Below, piece by piece: positions 41,511-50,029 of a DNA stretch of 64,000 nt; within the stretch, counting starts at the first letter, position 1; each line of letters opens with the position of its first letter. The notes beneath the pieces are model-generated. The model did no database searches. It was not told the DNA's origin and was given only the letters and a program-made list of their open reading frames with translations. Where the stretch lies: NCBI RefSeq assembly GCF_030123365.1, contig NZ_CP126107.1, positions 5,817,501 through 5,881,500 on the forward strand. Direction: 5' to 3'. Both the position numbers and the translations under genes were made by a program. This DNA comes from Neobacillus sp. SuZ13 (GTDB lineage Bacteria > Bacillota > Bacilli > Bacillales > Cytobacillaceae).

Positions 41511-42233
41511 ATGAATTTATTTTTTTTACTCGTCTATTTCATCATCATTACAGCTGTGATCGAAATTTACGTCGTTTTATTTCGATTAACAGGGCTCAAT
41601 ATAAAGGTGTCAAGATTTCAGGTGATTTCGTTGATGACCGGAACGGGCTTCACAACGGAGGAATCTGAGCTTATTTTAGGCCACCCGATTCGCAGAAAAC
41701 TCGCTATATTCCTTATCCTGTTTGGAGCCTTCTCCCTTGCGGTCATTATTTCTACGATCACTAATTTTCTTTCGGATGATTTGCGGATGATTCATATTTT
41801 TTACATTGCCGGCGGCGTCCTGGTTGTCTTTGGGGTATTAAAGCTAGCCTGCATTCAGACCCTATTATCGAGATTATTTCATAGAGAGATGAAGCAGCAT
41901 GTCGAAATCGGCGATTTGCCCATTCGAGACGTGTTTTTAACGGAAAAGAGTGATTATCTGCTCAATCTGCATATCTATACCGACTCTTTGCTTGTATATA
42001 AGACTGTAAACCAACTGTTTAATGACCATGAGCGGCTAGAGTTTTTAGTGCTTTTTATCAAAAGAGGTCAATTGAAGCTAAGAGGAAATATCTACAACGA
42101 AAAAATACATGAAGGTGATCAGCTGCTTTTATATGGAGATAAAGAGATTTTAACCAAGCTCTTTCAACATGATATTCGGATTATGGAGAAAAAGTTGAAG
42201 AACCGGCATCCTAATGGGGTTATTGGCGGTTAA
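41511..42233 (+). CDS. Membrane protein with C-terminal TrkA-C (RCK_C) domain
   Basis: A 240-residue protein. Three membrane helices (FLLVYFIIITAVIEIYVVLF, LAIFLILFGAFSLAVIIST, IFYIAGGVLVVFGVLKLACI) are followed by a soluble TrkA-C-type domain (LEFLVLFIKRGQLKLRG, KIHEGDQLLLYGDKEIL) as found in ion-channel regulators. ATG 41511 follows GGTGGCAGG; an earlier start would lie inside the terminator. It may be a ligand-gated ion transport component. With no visible promoter in 25 bases, it probably depends on read-through from the upstream sigma-B unit. Confidence 0.85.
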   Translation: MNLFFLLVYFIIITAVIEIYVVLFRLTGLNIKVSRFQVISLMTGTGFTTEESELILGHPIRRKLAIFLILFGAFSLAVIISTITNFLSDDLRMIHIFYIAGGVLVVFGVLKLACIQTLLSRLFHREMKQHVEIGDLPIRDVFLTEKSDYLLNLHIYTDSLLVYKTVNQLFNDHERLEFLVLFIKRGQLKLRGNIYNEKIHEGDQLLLYGDKEILTKLFQHDIRIMEKKLKNRHPNGVIGG

Positions 42234-42239
42234 GATGGC

Positions 42240-42379
42240 TTTACTGGCGCATGGCAGCCGTTTACTAGCGGAGCGGCCACTTATTGGCTCATAGCAGCTA
42301 TTTACTGGCGGATGGCCGCCGGTTTCTGGCGCATAGCACAAATTTACTGGCGCATAACCACCTTTTACTGGCGAAATAG
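42240..42379. repeat. Word-repeat array TTTACTGGCG(C/G)ATAGCAGC
   Basis: Six degenerate copies of TTTACTGGCGCATAGC spaced about 22-25 bp fill the space between the TrkA-C gene and the shared terminator. Confidence 0.85.
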
Positions 42380-42390
42380 CTAAAACCACG

Positions 42391-42421
42391 AAAAAACAGC
42401 CTCGATTTGAGGCTGTTTTTT
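42391..42421. terminator. Bidirectional terminator
   Basis: AAAAAACAGCCTC (42391-42403) pairs perfectly with GAGGCTGTTTTTT (42409-42421); usable on both strands between convergent genes. Confidence 0.93.
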
Positions 42422-42423
42422 GT

Positions 42424-43731
42424 TCATATCTTTTTAACTTCTACATTCAAAATGTGATAACCCTTACTAGCAATGGCCTGGAATACGTATCCATCCGATT
42501 CCACCTTACTGCCTATTGGCGCATCAGAGTTTTGAGTCAGATACCAGCCGCCAATCGTATCAATATCTTGATCGGCTAAGTTGATCCCTAGTAAATCGTT
42601 CACGTCCTCAATCAATAATTTTCCGTCCACCACATAATGGTTCTCCTCTATCTTTTGAATCTCGGCTACCTCATCAGCATCGAACTCATCTCTCACTTCT
42701 CCAACGATTTCCTCAATAATATCTTCCACCGTAACCAAACCTGAAGTCCCGCCGTATTCATCAATGAGAATGGCCATATGTGTACGTTCTTTTTGCATTT
42801 TCACCAATAAATCATGAATGGGAGTGGTTTCAATCACATGAATCGCGGGATTGATAAAGGAACTTACCTGGAACTCTTCCAGATCATCTGGATTCATCAT
42901 AATCGACATTAACAGAGCCTTTACATTAATAATACCTATAATGTGATCCTTATCCCCATCCATAACTGGATAGCGGGTAAAATTTTCAGCATTCACCCTT
43001 TTTAAGACCTGATTCACCGTCGCATCCATTGGTATACTGCTTATCTCGGGCCGAGGCACCATGATTTCCTTTGCAATTCTCTCATCAAATTCGAAAATAT
43101 TATTCACATATCGTAATTCATTTTGATTAATCTCACCGCTCTGATAGCTTTCTGACAAGAGGATTCGCAGCTCTTCTTCAGAATGAGCTCCTTCGTGTTC
43201 AGATGAATGCTTTAAGCCAAAAATACCTGTTAGCAGCCGGGCCGAACCATTTAAGAGCCAAATAAATGGAAACATGATCTTGTTAAACCAGATAATTGGC
43301 ACCGCGAACAAAAGCGTGATCGCCTCTGCTTTTTGAATTGCGACCGTTTTCGGTGCTAATTCCCCTGCTACTACATGGAAAAAGGTAACTAACGCAAAGG
43401 CAAAACTAACCGATAAAATATGTGTCACCGATTGATTGAGGTCTAGTGCAGCTAAAAATGGATGCAATAGTTTTTCAACGGTTGGTTCTCCCAGCCACCC
43501 CAGTCCTAGCGCGGTCACCGTTATCCCTAGTTGACAGGCTGATAAATATTCATCCAGATGGGTGACGACCCTTTTTGCCGCAACAGCTCCCTTCTTCCCT
43601 TCCGCAATCAATTGATCAATTCTCGATGGACGTACTTTTACCATCGCAAATTCAACTGCGACGAAAAATCCAGTCAATGCGATTAATGCTACAATTAAGA
43701 GTAAATTTATTATCGTCAAGAGAAGCTTCAC
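42424..43731 (-). CDS. CNNM/CBS-pair transporter (HlyC/CorC family)
   Basis: A 435-residue membrane protein. The CNNM/DUF21 domain holds four helices (GFFVAVEFAMVKVR, LSACQLGITVTALGLGWLGEP, VVAGELAPKTVAIQ). A CBS pair follows (EIMVPRPEISSIPMDATV, HMAILIDEYGGTSGLVTVEDIIEEIVGEVRDEF), then the CorC_HlyC C-terminal domain (NHYVVDGKLLIEDVNDLL). Relatives include YrkA, YhdP and YhdT; roles in Mg2+ efflux or Na+ sensing have been reported for the family. GTG start after GAGAGGGA. It is separated from the upstream channel gene by that gene's terminator. Confidence 0.93.
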   Translation of the reverse strand: MKLLLTIINLLLIVALIALTGFFVAVEFAMVKVRPSRIDQLIAEGKKGAVAAKRVVTHLDEYLSACQLGITVTALGLGWLGEPTVEKLLHPFLAALDLNQSVTHILSVSFAFALVTFFHVVAGELAPKTVAIQKAEAITLLFAVPIIWFNKIMFPFIWLLNGSARLLTGIFGLKHSSEHEGAHSEEELRILLSESYQSGEINQNELRYVNNIFEFDERIAKEIMVPRPEISSIPMDATVNQVLKRVNAENFTRYPVMDGDKDHIIGIINVKALLMSIMMNPDDLEEFQVSSFINPAIHVIETTPIHDLLVKMQKERTHMAILIDEYGGTSGLVTVEDIIEEIVGEVRDEFDADEVAEIQKIEENHYVVDGKLLIEDVNDLLGINLADQDIDTIGGWYLTQNSDAPIGSKVESDGYVFQAIASKGYHILNVEVKKI

Positions 43732-43744
43732 TCCCTCTCTTTTT

Positions 43745-43787
43745 AAAAAAATAACAATCCGAAGTCATCTGATTTTCGGATTGTTAT
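43745..43787 (-). terminator. Terminator of the TM-helix channel gene
   Basis: ATAACAATCCGAA (43751-43763) pairs perfectly with TTCGGATTGTTAT (43775-43787); the minus strand ends in seven T residues. Confidence 0.9.
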
Positions 43788-43794
43788 CCTTCTT

Positions 43795-45300
43795 TTATTC
43801 GATTAATTTCTTGTCTATCTTATTATCTAGCCTATCTAGATATTTGCTAGCGAATTCCCTTCCTCCTAGGCCGAATGCCAGGCCAAATGCTAGGGCCACA
43901 CCGCCTAAGACGAGAATAAAGGCAGCATTTACGATTGAATGTGCAACTCCAAGCTGGTCTAATGCCATAAAGACCGTAATCGCGAAGATGGCATATTTCC
44001 CCACAGCGGCTAGTGTCCGGGAGTAGCTGCTTTTTAAAACATTTTGTAAAATACGCTCGACTAAATGCCCTAAATATAAGCCAATTCCTAAGATCACAAG
44101 TGCAGCCAGTAACATCGGTAAATAGGCAATCACGCCTGTTGCTAGAGTGACTAAAAACTCTAGATGGACAATTTGTAATGCTTCCACTGTAAATAATAAG
44201 ACAATCACAATTTTTGCAATCATCCCAACGATTTGCGAAAGATTGTATTTGGACTGCTCCGGATTTAATGACCCAATCCCCATATGGTGAAAAATGTTAT
44301 TAAATCGTAAACGCCACAGCATTTGCGAAACCATTTTTTCAACCCATTTTCCAAGCCATAAGCCCACTAAGATTAAGATCACCGCAACAGCGATGTTTGG
44401 AATGAGCGAGAGTATATGATGAAGCATCGAAATGGCCGGGTCAGAAATCCCTTTTAGATCAAGCTTTTCTAATGCTGTTATAATCGTAGGAATTAAGATT
44501 AAGATAAACGCAATATTTCCGATCATACTTGAAAGACTGGTTCCCTCTCCTTTAGTGTTTAGACCAAAACGTTGGGCAAGTCTCTCCGTACCGACACTGC
44601 TTAAAAAGTTTGTTAGAATATCGCGGACCATTTTTGCAATCAGCCAGCCGACAAAAACAATTAGTGCAGCAGCAAATAACTTAGGAATAAAAGCTAACAA
44701 AGTTCCTAGGGTGTTGGCGAAAGGTTCTGAAACGCCTTCCATTTGCAATGCATCCAATACTCCTGGTAAAAATAGCAAGAAAACGAAATAGAATAGAACT
44801 TTGCCGATACTGTTAACCTTTCTTACTGCCTCCGCTTCATTATTTGCCATCTTCCATTTTACTAAAAGACGTTCTCCATGAACCATGGCTATCCCTTTTT
44901 TAAACAAAAGGCGCAACAGCGAAGCAACTCCCCAAGCAAGTAATAAAATAAGAGCTGCTTTTAATACGTTAGGGACCGCAGCTGTAATCGTTGATAACAT
45001 TCCAACAAGCGGTGTGGCAATGAAGCTTAAGTTAAGCATATTGAAAAAGATAATCCACACAAACACTAGTAAAATATAATAAACGATTTTTCCAATAATC
45101 ACTTCAGATGAGTATTTCCTCTTGCCCAGGTTGGAAAACAACCGATCATCAAAGCTCGTCTTCTTTAAAAGTGCTTCTACACCTTTTCCAATAAACTTAG
45201 CGATTAGCCAGCCAACCAATAATACCAATAGAGCAAACAGCAAAGTCGGCAGCTGCTGAAAATATGAGTACCATCCCGTCATCATTTGATCCATCTCCAT
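43795..45300 (-). CDS. Mechanosensitive-channel-like protein with repeated conserved TM helices (CmpX type)
   Basis: A 501-residue protein with about ten or more membrane helices arranged as repeats. Each repeat has a hydrophobic helix ending in a G-W-x-I-A-K or G-x-x-L-G motif (LLVGWLIAKFIGKGVEALL, VFVGWLIAKMVRDIL, LVGLWLGKWVEKM, GIGLYLGHLVERIL) and a charged stretch. The C terminus has GGVALAFGLAFGLGGREFASKYLDRL, the small-conductance channel-like pore helix. It probably acts in osmotic stress. ATG follows GGAGTGCGATAGG. A sigma-B-like promoter lies upstream. Confidence 0.9.
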   Translation of the reverse strand: MEMDQMMTGWYSYFQQLPTLLFALLVLLVGWLIAKFIGKGVEALLKKTSFDDRLFSNLGKRKYSSEVIIGKIVYYILLVFVWIIFFNMLNLSFIATPLVGMLSTITAAVPNVLKAALILLLAWGVASLLRLLFKKGIAMVHGERLLVKWKMANNEAEAVRKVNSIGKVLFYFVFLLFLPGVLDALQMEGVSEPFANTLGTLLAFIPKLFAAALIVFVGWLIAKMVRDILTNFLSSVGTERLAQRFGLNTKGEGTSLSSMIGNIAFILILIPTIITALEKLDLKGISDPAISMLHHILSLIPNIAVAVILILVGLWLGKWVEKMVSQMLWRLRFNNIFHHMGIGSLNPEQSKYNLSQIVGMIAKIVIVLLFTVEALQIVHLEFLVTLATGVIAYLPMLLAALVILGIGLYLGHLVERILQNVLKSSYSRTLAAVGKYAIFAITVFMALDQLGVAHSIVNAAFILVLGGVALAFGLAFGLGGREFASKYLDRLDNKIDKKLIE

Positions 45301-45369
45301 CCTATCGCACTCCTTTTCCTGATATTCTGTTTCAACTTATTTACGTAAGTAAGTTTTCTATAGGATATA

Positions 45370-45393
45370 TAACCTGTATTTTTGAATCGAAAC
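45370..45393 (-). promoter_or_regulatory. Sigma-B-like promoter of the TM-helix channel gene
   Basis: GTTTCG (45393-45388), 12-base spacer, AGGTTA (45375-45370); read one base on, GGTTAT. Confidence 0.5.
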
Positions 45394-45488
45394 CTAGTTT
45401 TTAAAAATAATATTTTTTCAAAAAAGGGCATTTAATAGAAGGAATATCATTTGGAGCCCAAAGAAAGAACCTCTTAGGAAAAAATAAG

Positions 45489-45513
45489 GTTTCAAGTTCT
45501 TTGCAGCGGGAAT
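45489..45513 (+). promoter_or_regulatory. Sigma-B promoter of the lipoprotein-csbD-yflT operon
   Basis: GTTTCA (45489-45494), 13-base spacer, GGGAAT (45508-45513). Confidence 0.68.
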
Positions 45514-45575
45514 ATAACCAATATGCAAGGCAGACTTGCACTTCTAAACAGTTCAATTAGAAGGAGGAGCTACCA

Positions 45576-45881
45576 ATGCAAATGAGTTGGAAGAAACGAT
45601 TACTAGTTGGCGGACTGGCTGTATCGCTAACATTCGGCGGGCTAGCTGGATGTGGTGATGGGGTCGACCAGGATAATGGAATCAGTGATGGACAAAAAAA
45701 GGATGCAGTAGACACTGATACAAAGAAGGAAGCCAACGCAACAATGGACGATGCGAAGCAGAATATTGAAGAGGCAGTGAATAATGTTGAGAAAAAATTG
45801 AAAGAGGACGGTGTTGGTGATGGAGTAGATCAAGATAATGGTGTTAGCGATGGCGAAAAGAAAGATGAATTAGATAATTAA
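45576..45881 (+). CDS. Small acidic stress lipoprotein
   Basis: A 101-residue lipoprotein with signal KRLLVGGLAVSLTFGG and lipobox LAGC. The mature part is acidic and contains the repeat GDGVDQDNG(I/V)SDG(Q/E)KKD at both ends, flanking a helix (MDDAKQNIEEAVNNVEKKL). The duplicated Asp-rich motif could bind Ca2+, which is inference. ATG follows AGGAGGAGCTACCA. First gene of a sigma-B operon with csbD and a YflT-domain gene. Confidence 0.82.
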   Translation: MQMSWKKRLLVGGLAVSLTFGGLAGCGDGVDQDNGISDGQKKDAVDTDTKKEANATMDDAKQNIEEAVNNVEKKLKEDGVGDGVDQDNGVSDGEKKDELDN

Positions 45882-45900
45882 AACTAGGAGGCTAAACAAT

Positions 45901-46071
45901 ATGAATAAAGATAAATTTTCAGGCAGTGTTGATCAAGTAAAAGGTGAGGCGAAAGAGCAATGGGGCCACTTAACTGATGATGACTCAAAGGTTGTAGAAG
46001 GAAAAGTAGATAAAGCCAAAGGTAAAGTAAAAGAAGGCGTAGGCGAAGTGAAAGATACACTATCAAAATAG
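45901..46071 (+). CDS. csbD: CsbD-family stress protein
   Basis: A 56-residue protein with the CsbD signature: DKFSGSVDQVKGEAKEQWG, LTDDDSKVVEGKVDKAKGKV, KEGVGEVKD. CsbD is a sigma-B-controlled hydrophilic protein of unknown function. ATG follows TAGGAGGCTAAACAAT. It lies 19 bp after the lipoprotein gene and 37 bp before the YflT-domain gene, forming an operon. Confidence 0.93.
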   Translation: MNKDKFSGSVDQVKGEAKEQWGHLTDDDSKVVEGKVDKAKGKVKEGVGEVKDTLSK

Positions 46072-46108
46072 CATTTATCCAACCTATTAAACTAGAGGAG
46101 GAGAAAAA

Positions 46109-46669
46109 GTGGACAAGCATGGAAAGAACATTGTAGGTGTGTATCAATCGGAACAAGAGGCGATTGCCGCCATTGAAGACCTGATAAAATGGGGATACGA
46201 TAAGTCAGAAATCAGTGTAATTGGTAAAGATCAAAATCACTTAGATACCATCACAGAAGAAACAGGCACCGCCGTTGAAGACACGGCTGCCACTGGCGCG
46301 CTTACGGGTGGAGCAATTGGTGGTGCAACCGGGTTATTAGCTGGACTTGGCGCTCTGGCCATCCCAGGTATTGGCCCGATTGTCGCCGCAGGTCCTATCG
46401 CAGCAAGCATCATGGGTGCTTTAACAGGAGCAGGTGTAGGCGGACTAGCAGGCGCACTGATCGGACTTGGAATTCCAGACGATGATGCCAAGTATTATCA
46501 AGAGTCCGTTGAAGAGGGAAAGATTCTAGTCCTAGTTAATAAAAGAGACCACTCTGACAGAGATAGGGAGCAAGAGGCTCCTATTGAAGTAGAACCAACA
46601 CCAGATAAAGAAGAATCACGATATGATAGCATTAGAGATCGAAATCCAGCCTTGAATACTAAATTCTAA
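46109..46669 (+). CDS. General stress protein, YflT domain with Gly/Ala-rich membrane insert
   Basis: A 186-residue protein. The YflT-type N-terminal half is IVGVYQSEQEAIAAIEDLIKWGYDKSEISVIG. A ~75-residue Gly/Ala-rich hydrophobic segment with glycine-zipper pattern (GALTGGAIGGATGLLAGLG, GALTGAGVGGLAGALIGLG) follows, then the YflT C-terminal strand YYQESVEEGKILVLV and a charged tail. The Gly-zipper part may insert in membranes. The start is GTG after GAGGAGGAG. Last gene of the csbD operon. Confidence 0.9.
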   Translation: MDKHGKNIVGVYQSEQEAIAAIEDLIKWGYDKSEISVIGKDQNHLDTITEETGTAVEDTAATGALTGGAIGGATGLLAGLGALAIPGIGPIVAAGPIAASIMGALTGAGVGGLAGALIGLGIPDDDAKYYQESVEEGKILVLVNKRDHSDRDREQEAPIEVEPTPDKEESRYDSIRDRNPALNTKF

Positions 46670-46684
46670 TAAAAGATGCAAAAA

Positions 46685-46721
46685 AGCTGCAGCAACGATT
46701 ACGTTGTTTGCAGCATTTTTT
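46685..46721 (+). terminator. Terminator of the csbD operon
   Basis: GCTGCAGCAAC pairs with GTTGTTTGCAGC with one bulge, followed by six T residues. Confidence 0.82.
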
Positions 46722-46770
46722 GGTTTAGGCGGAACTGCGATCGAGGAGTTTTTCAGATAATATCCAGAAA

Positions 46771-46868
46771 ATGTCATAAGTTTCGTATAATGTGTAATAA
46801 GTGTCCCGAAAATATGTTATAAGTGCTCGAAAATATGTCATAAGTTCTAAAAATGATGTAATAAGCAC
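46771..46868. repeat. Word-repeat array ATATGTCATAAGTG
   Basis: Five degenerate copies of ATGT(C/T)ATAAGT(G/T) at about 20-22-bp spacing lie between the csbD operon and the nuo operon terminator. Confidence 0.8.
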
Positions 46869-46883
46869 CTTTTAAATGCCAAT

Positions 46884-46911
46884 AAAAAAAGAAGAGGCTC
46901 CCCAACCTCTC
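46884..46911 (-). terminator. Terminator of the nuo operon
   Basis: On the minus strand GAGAGG pairs with CCTCTTC around an 8-base loop and is followed by seven T residues. Confidence 0.72.
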
Positions 46912-46999
46912 CTTTTTCCTGTATGAAAACCCCTTTAATTTGACAGGCTGCTTCCCCCAAAGCATCCTAATATTCCAACCGAACTTAACTGAACCTAAC

Positions 47000-48514
47000 C
47001 TAACTGAAAAAATCCGATAGGTTATTCAGGTTATTTTGCATAAAGTCTAACGCGAAATTCGGCATCACACCAAACAATATTGAACCGACGACTGCGACAA
47101 CCAACACGATCAAAATGCCAGCTGGAATCTTGAACTTGCTGTCGTCACTTGCCGGACGGAAGAACATTTGTGTCATCACACCAAAGTAATAGAAGTACGA
47201 TACCACCGTCGTCGCAATCATCAATGAAGCGAGCACATAATGCGGTGTCGGACCAGAAAATGTACCGATAAAAATGTTTAATTTTCCAATGAAACCTGCT
47301 GTGCCCGGGAAACCGGCCAGCGACACAAGCAAGATGCCCATAACGACCGCAAGCACAGGCGAGCGGCGGTACAAGCCGGCAAAATCAGCTATCTTCGCTG
47401 AACCTGATTTTTCGGTAACGACCTGAATAATGGCAAACGCACCCATATTCATAAGTAAGTAAGCGAGCAGGTAGAACCAAATCGAGTAAAAGATATTCGA
47501 GTTCAGCGTCGTTAAGGCAACGAGAATATAACCGGCGTGCGCGATACTAGAATAAGCAAACATTCGTTTAATGTTGGATTGCTTTAAGGCCACCACGTTT
47601 CCGATAATCATCGTTACTCCAGCAATAAATGCTAAGTAATCCTGCATTTGCAGTAGGATTGGCTTTTGTGGATCGCTGACCGATGCCGCTGCGAGAAAGA
47701 CTGTTAACAAAATCCGAAGCACAATCACAAATCCAGCTGTTTTCGAAACGACACTTAGAAATGCAGTAACCGGTGTAGGCGCGCCTTGGTAGACGTCAGG
47801 TGCCCACATATGGAATGGAGCTGCTCCCAATTTAAACGCTAACCCCACTAATACCATTAAAAATGCCAATGTTAACAGGTACGCCTGTTGACCGTCTGCC
47901 ACTTGAGTTAGACTAGTGGCAATCTTCACTAAGTTGGTTGAGCCGGTTAAACCATAGATATAGCTCATCCCAAACAACGTGATCGCGGTGGAAATTCCGC
48001 CATTGATGACGTATTTCATCGCAGATTCGTTCGACTCCAAATGATACTTGCGGATTCCTGCTAAAATATAGGAAGAAACAGTTAACAATTCCAATCCGAT
48101 GAACAGCGTAATTAAATCGCCGCTCGATGTCATAATCATGCCGCCAAGCAAGGCTGATAAGAACAAATAATAAAACTCACCGCGATATTCCTCTAAACCA
48201 TCCTTCGCCTCGTAGCTGACGGCCAAAAGCATAACCAGACCTGCCCCGACAAGAAGTAATAATTTAAAGCCCATCGCGAAACTATCTAAGCGGAATGAAT
48301 CGTCCAAAATCGACCTCACAGGTCCGCCCACTAAACTAAGCACGGACACGGTTGCAGCGATAATCGCGACAATTCCAATCCAGCCGAGAATTCTTCGATC
48401 TTGATTTTTCGGCATAAATAAATCTAAAAGTGTAAGAAGTGCGGATACACCAAGGATGATGAACTCTGGTGTCATGGCACTCCAATGAAATTGCTGCAAG
48501 GTATCAAGACTCAT
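47000..48514 (-). CDS. nuoN: NADH-quinone oxidoreductase subunit N
   Basis: A 504-residue antiporter-like proton-pumping subunit with 14 predicted helices. It shows LITLFIGLELLTVSSYILAG, AMKYVINGGISTAITLFG, the conserved Lys in KLGAAPFHMWAPDVYQGAPTPVTAFLSVVSKTAGF and MFAYSSIAHAGYILVAL. Last gene of the operon, 6 bp after nuoM, and followed by the operon terminator. Confidence 0.97.
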   Translation of the reverse strand: MSLDTLQQFHWSAMTPEFIILGVSALLTLLDLFMPKNQDRRILGWIGIVAIIAATVSVLSLVGGPVRSILDDSFRLDSFAMGFKLLLLVGAGLVMLLAVSYEAKDGLEEYRGEFYYLFLSALLGGMIMTSSGDLITLFIGLELLTVSSYILAGIRKYHLESNESAMKYVINGGISTAITLFGMSYIYGLTGSTNLVKIATSLTQVADGQQAYLLTLAFLMVLVGLAFKLGAAPFHMWAPDVYQGAPTPVTAFLSVVSKTAGFVIVLRILLTVFLAAASVSDPQKPILLQMQDYLAFIAGVTMIIGNVVALKQSNIKRMFAYSSIAHAGYILVALTTLNSNIFYSIWFYLLAYLLMNMGAFAIIQVVTEKSGSAKIADFAGLYRRSPVLAVVMGILLVSLAGFPGTAGFIGKLNIFIGTFSGPTPHYVLASLMIATTVVSYFYYFGVMTQMFFRPASDDSKFKIPAGILIVLVVAVVGSILFGVMPNFALDFMQNNLNNLSDFFS

Positions 48515-48520
48515 CCTTCA

Positions 48521-50029
48521 TCACCCTCCTATCCCTAGCATGATGGTTTCAAGTGTAGTTTTTAATGGCGCGCTTAGGACACTTGGGTAAACACCAATTA
48601 ATACGATTAACAGCATAAGTACGAGCACAGGCAAGAATTCGACGCCCTTCAAATCAAGGATGCCCGTAAATTCACGATGCGCCTTGCCGTACGTGATTCC
48701 TAAAACTGCACGAAGCAAGTAAGCCGCCGTCATAATAATTCCGAGCGTACCTACCGCTGCTATCACCGGCATTTCTCTGAAAAGTCCGAGGAAGGCCATA
48801 AACTCACTGACAAATCCAGACATCCCTGGCAAGCCAAGCGACGCCATCCCGCCAGCCAACAAGAAGCCTGCTGCAATCGGCATGCCCTTCGCCATTCCGC
48901 CAAGATTCTCGATAAGTGACGTATCGGTGCGTTCGTACAGGACGCCGACTAAGAAGAACAACAGCGCGGAAATCAATCCGTGCGAAATCACTTGGAAAAT
49001 TGCCCCTTGAATCCCAGCCTCATTCATAGCAGCCAGTCCGATTAGCACAATTCCCATATGAGAAATCGATGAATAAGCTAAAACCATTTTAAAATCTGTT
49101 TGAATGAACGCTAGATACGCCCCGTAGAGGAGATTAATCACTCCAAGGATGGCAATCAGCGTCGCAAGAGTCCCGAATTGCTCGGGAAAAATGCCCATTC
49201 CAAATCGAATTAATCCGTACGCACCTATTTTCAGAAGAATCCCTGAGTGGATCATAACAACTGATGGCGGTGCTTGTACGTGGACTTTTAACATCCAGCT
49301 GTGTAATGGGAAAATCGGCAATTTGACACCAAACGCTAGCAAAAAGCCAATGAATAAGCCCATTTTCAGATCGCTCGAAAGCGGTACGTCTGGTTTTGCC
49401 ATCAATTCTGTTAAATAGTTTATATTGGTTGATCCTGTTTTTGCAAAAAGAATCATAATCACAATTAATAGAATCGCAGAACCTAGTCCGTTATAAATCA
49501 AGAAACTGTAGGCTGCTTTTTCTTTTTCAAAATAACCCCATTTTCCGATTAAGAAGAAGGTCGGAATAAGCGTGATTTCAAAGAAGATAAAGAACAGAAT
49601 TAAGTTTTCCGCCGTAAACACGCCGAGCATTCCTATCTCTAGGAGCAGGAACAGCATGAAATAACCTTTCCATTCCTTTTTCACAAACTTTGCCGCGGCT
49701 ATCGCCGAAAGTGTCGCTACTACCGCTGTAAGGACCACGAGCAGAAGCTGAAAACCACTTAGGCCCAGTTCATAGTAAACGGAAAAATATGGTTCAGGAG
49801 CGTTGATCCCATGGAATTGAATCCACTTGGCTGAGACCGTAAAATCGGCTAAATCCTTACCAAATTGAAAATGCAGATAGGCTGCCAGGGCCAGCAGTAA
49901 GGCTGGCAAGGTCGCTAGAAAGCCGACCGCTTTGATTGGTTTTTCTGCCGTTTTCGGCATAAATGCTAAAAGCACGATACCTAGTAAAGGGGAGAATACT
50001 AGGAGTGAAAGAACGGATGTTAAATTCAT
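48521..50029 (-). CDS. nuoM: NADH-quinone oxidoreductase subunit M
   Basis: A 502-residue antiporter-like membrane subunit. Markers are ENLILFFIFFEITLIPTFFLIG, KLPIFPLHSWMLKVHVQAPPSVVMIHSGILLKIGAYGLIRF and LAYSSISHMGIVLIGLA. Start ATG overlaps the nuoL stop by four bases. Confidence 0.97.
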   Translation of the reverse strand: MNLTSVLSLLVFSPLLGIVLLAFMPKTAEKPIKAVGFLATLPALLLALAAYLHFQFGKDLADFTVSAKWIQFHGINAPEPYFSVYYELGLSGFQLLLVVLTAVVATLSAIAAAKFVKKEWKGYFMLFLLLEIGMLGVFTAENLILFFIFFEITLIPTFFLIGKWGYFEKEKAAYSFLIYNGLGSAILLIVIMILFAKTGSTNINYLTELMAKPDVPLSSDLKMGLFIGFLLAFGVKLPIFPLHSWMLKVHVQAPPSVVMIHSGILLKIGAYGLIRFGMGIFPEQFGTLATLIAILGVINLLYGAYLAFIQTDFKMVLAYSSISHMGIVLIGLAAMNEAGIQGAIFQVISHGLISALLFFLVGVLYERTDTSLIENLGGMAKGMPIAAGFLLAGGMASLGLPGMSGFVSEFMAFLGLFREMPVIAAVGTLGIIMTAAYLLRAVLGITYGKAHREFTGILDLKGVEFLPVLVLMLLIVLIGVYPSVLSAPLKTTLETIMLGIGG

